A stretch of DNA of 64,000 nucleotides from Methylovirgula ligni. GTDB lineage: Bacteria > Pseudomonadota > Alphaproteobacteria > Rhizobiales > Beijerinckiaceae. The position numbers and the translations under genes are program-made. Of the stretch, positions 63,901-64,000 are shown one piece after another. Positions within the stretch are counted from its first letter, which is position 1. The number at the start of each line of letters is the position of its first letter. Under the pieces are notes generated by a model, which was not told where the DNA came from, did not search any database, and saw only the letters and a program-made list of their open reading frames with translations. The stretch lies in NCBI RefSeq assembly GCF_004135935.1, contig NZ_CP025086.1, positions 1,302,001 to 1,366,000 on the forward strand, written 5' to 3'.

Positions 63901-64000
63901 GGCGCGCAACGTTTCGACAGGCAAGGTCGATAATTCGTCAAGCCGCGGATCGGGCTGTCCGTCGCCGGAAATAAGCGCGAGATCGAACTTATGCCGCCGC
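60976..64000 (-). CDS. cobN: Cobaltochelatase subunit CobN, 5' end cut by window edge
   Basis: 1007 residues are visible; the frame remains open through the right edge (upstream of the TTG at 63924 it still reads FDLALISGDGQPDPRLDEL, a CobN sequence), so that TTG is not the start. CobN is usually ~1250-1280 residues, so roughly the first fifth is missing. Conserved stretches include IQLGTHGTLEWLPGKATAL, LIYPFIVNNPGEAAQAKRR and WGSASMRTGGEELAQVF. With CobS and CobT (not in the window) it inserts cobalt into hydrogenobyrinic acid a,c-diamide using ATP. Confidence 0.95.
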   Translation of the reverse strand, partial: RRHKFDLALISGDGQPDPRLDELSTLPVETLRAVAHTFEAGGIGNLANLFAWIDRRLEGEQSPLPEPQATPVCGLFAAACRTGATEAPLAFIVFYRAYLLAGDVAPILAVADALAARSLRVLAAYVPSLKDEDAAAWLAAVLAEEKPDIILNSTAFAARMDRTQSPLEAADAPILQMIHASASRASWMEDMRGLGAADLAMNVVLPELDGRIIARTISFKEETQRSEKLQFTRVTHQPDIERIDFVADLALAWARLRRMPRGERRLACILSDYPVKAGRAAYAVGLDTPASLAEIAMRLKAAGYDIETIEDSDAFIRALAEAPPQEALSLEDYQDAFAVLPETLRATIIAAWGPPEMDSHVSQGAFRFRALRRGKMIVAIQPDRGGVAHRKADYHDARLPPSHFYVAFYLWLRHAEHIDAMIQLGTHGTLEWLPGKATALSEACAPEALLGPTPLIYPFIVNNPGEAAQAKRRAGAVIVGHLTPPLGRAGRVGDLAEFEALFDEYASAQQMDPKRAALLAETILARATETGLAAEGGVALDAPQEEVLARLDAWLCDIKDMRIAEGLHTFGRPPTSGERVLAETQADAAALKRLDACAEREIAGLIAALDGRFVEPGPSGAPARGRLDVLPTGRNLVTIDPRMVPTRTAFEIGKRAASAVIARHIQDHGDWPRQLVIDLWGSASMRTGGEELAQVFAYLGAVPVWNEASGRVTGFTILPPAALDRPRVDVTLRLSGLFRDVFPAQIALMEQLIAAVAAEDEAIEDNPLAAARAAGQDTLRIFGPASGTYGVSLGRMLAEDATVSENDLAAAYLAESGHALGRDEYAATDLFRIRVAGADAFVHVQDLPGQDALDSSTFFEHEGGFAAATKYLGGKASLYHLDTTRPDVPIARALSEEIARAIRGRVANPKWLAGQMRHGYRGAAEIAEAVDNLYGFAVTSGTVTPRQFELVFDATLGDDDVFAFLMRANPEAGRAVAQRFDQAMRRGLWACRRNSVAMRLASILESA

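Noticed and set aside
63924-63924. TTG at 63924 as the start of cobN
   Set aside because: CobN-like sequence continues in frame upstream to the window edge, so the gene is simply cut.

Overview
The window looks like chromosomal DNA of a GC-rich alphaproteobacterium of the order Rhizobiales (Hyphomicrobiales). The evidence is the cell-cycle regulator GcrA, the alphaproteobacterial order phoR-pstSCAB-phoU-phoB, the run tlpA-argH-lptM-lysA-TIGR02302 protein, the trio SspB-DUF4169-ribbon-helix-helix protein, and an oxygen-dependent cobalamin cluster with cobG, cobN and an inverted cobK. A Beijerinckiaceae-like genome is my best guess, not proven by the sequence. Genes are tightly packed, many overlap by the 4 bases ATGA, and no rRNA, tRNA, CRISPR array, transposase or phage gene was seen.

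Left part (1-24.4 kb). A surface autotransporter runs off the left edge on the minus strand. Then come a ferredoxin/rubredoxin reductase, prmA, a TlpA-type thioredoxin, argH, a small lipoprotein, lysA, a large TIGR02302-type membrane protein with a Gln/Gly-rich tail, a HIG1-like membrane protein and a PduO-type cobalamin adenosyltransferase. The phosphate-starvation operon (phoR, pstSCAB, phoU, phoB) has a three-copy Pho box in front of pstS. The minus-strand gcrA faces away from argD-argF-hslO across a 485-base gap rich in GANTC (CcrM) sites. A GST-like protein and miaA follow.

Middle part (24.4-38.0 kb), the most unusual region. It is a surface-glycan locus: the four dTDP-L-rhamnose genes (rfbB, rfbD, rfbA on plus; rfbC on minus behind a DUF707 protein), then an operon headed by a single 1800-residue protein that joins a polysaccharide pyruvyl transferase, a coiled coil, ten 37-residue repeats, two glycosyltransferases (GT2- and GT4-like) and an FkbM-type methyltransferase. 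The three following genes supply all four steps to GDP-D-glycero-D-manno-heptose (kinase, isomerase, fused guanylyltransferase-phosphatase). Together they could make rhamnose and heptose donors and assemble, pyruvylate and methylate one glycan.

Right part (38.0-64.0 kb). A HAD hydrolase and a small membrane protein precede the branched-chain amino acid operon ilvB-ilvN-small gene-ilvC, which has a 16-codon leader peptide with consecutive Leu-Ile-Val codons and a terminator hairpin, i.e. classical attenuation. Next are an SDR enzyme, an AsmA-family protein, the sspB trio, a candidate structured RNA, a CPBP protease and thyA. The last 12.6 kb hold cobalamin genes (cobF, C, B, M, E, L, K, J, I, H, G, N), with cobN cut by the right edge. 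CobG and CobN indicate the aerobic corrin route; cobA, cobD, cobQ, cobP, cobS and cobT are not in the window.
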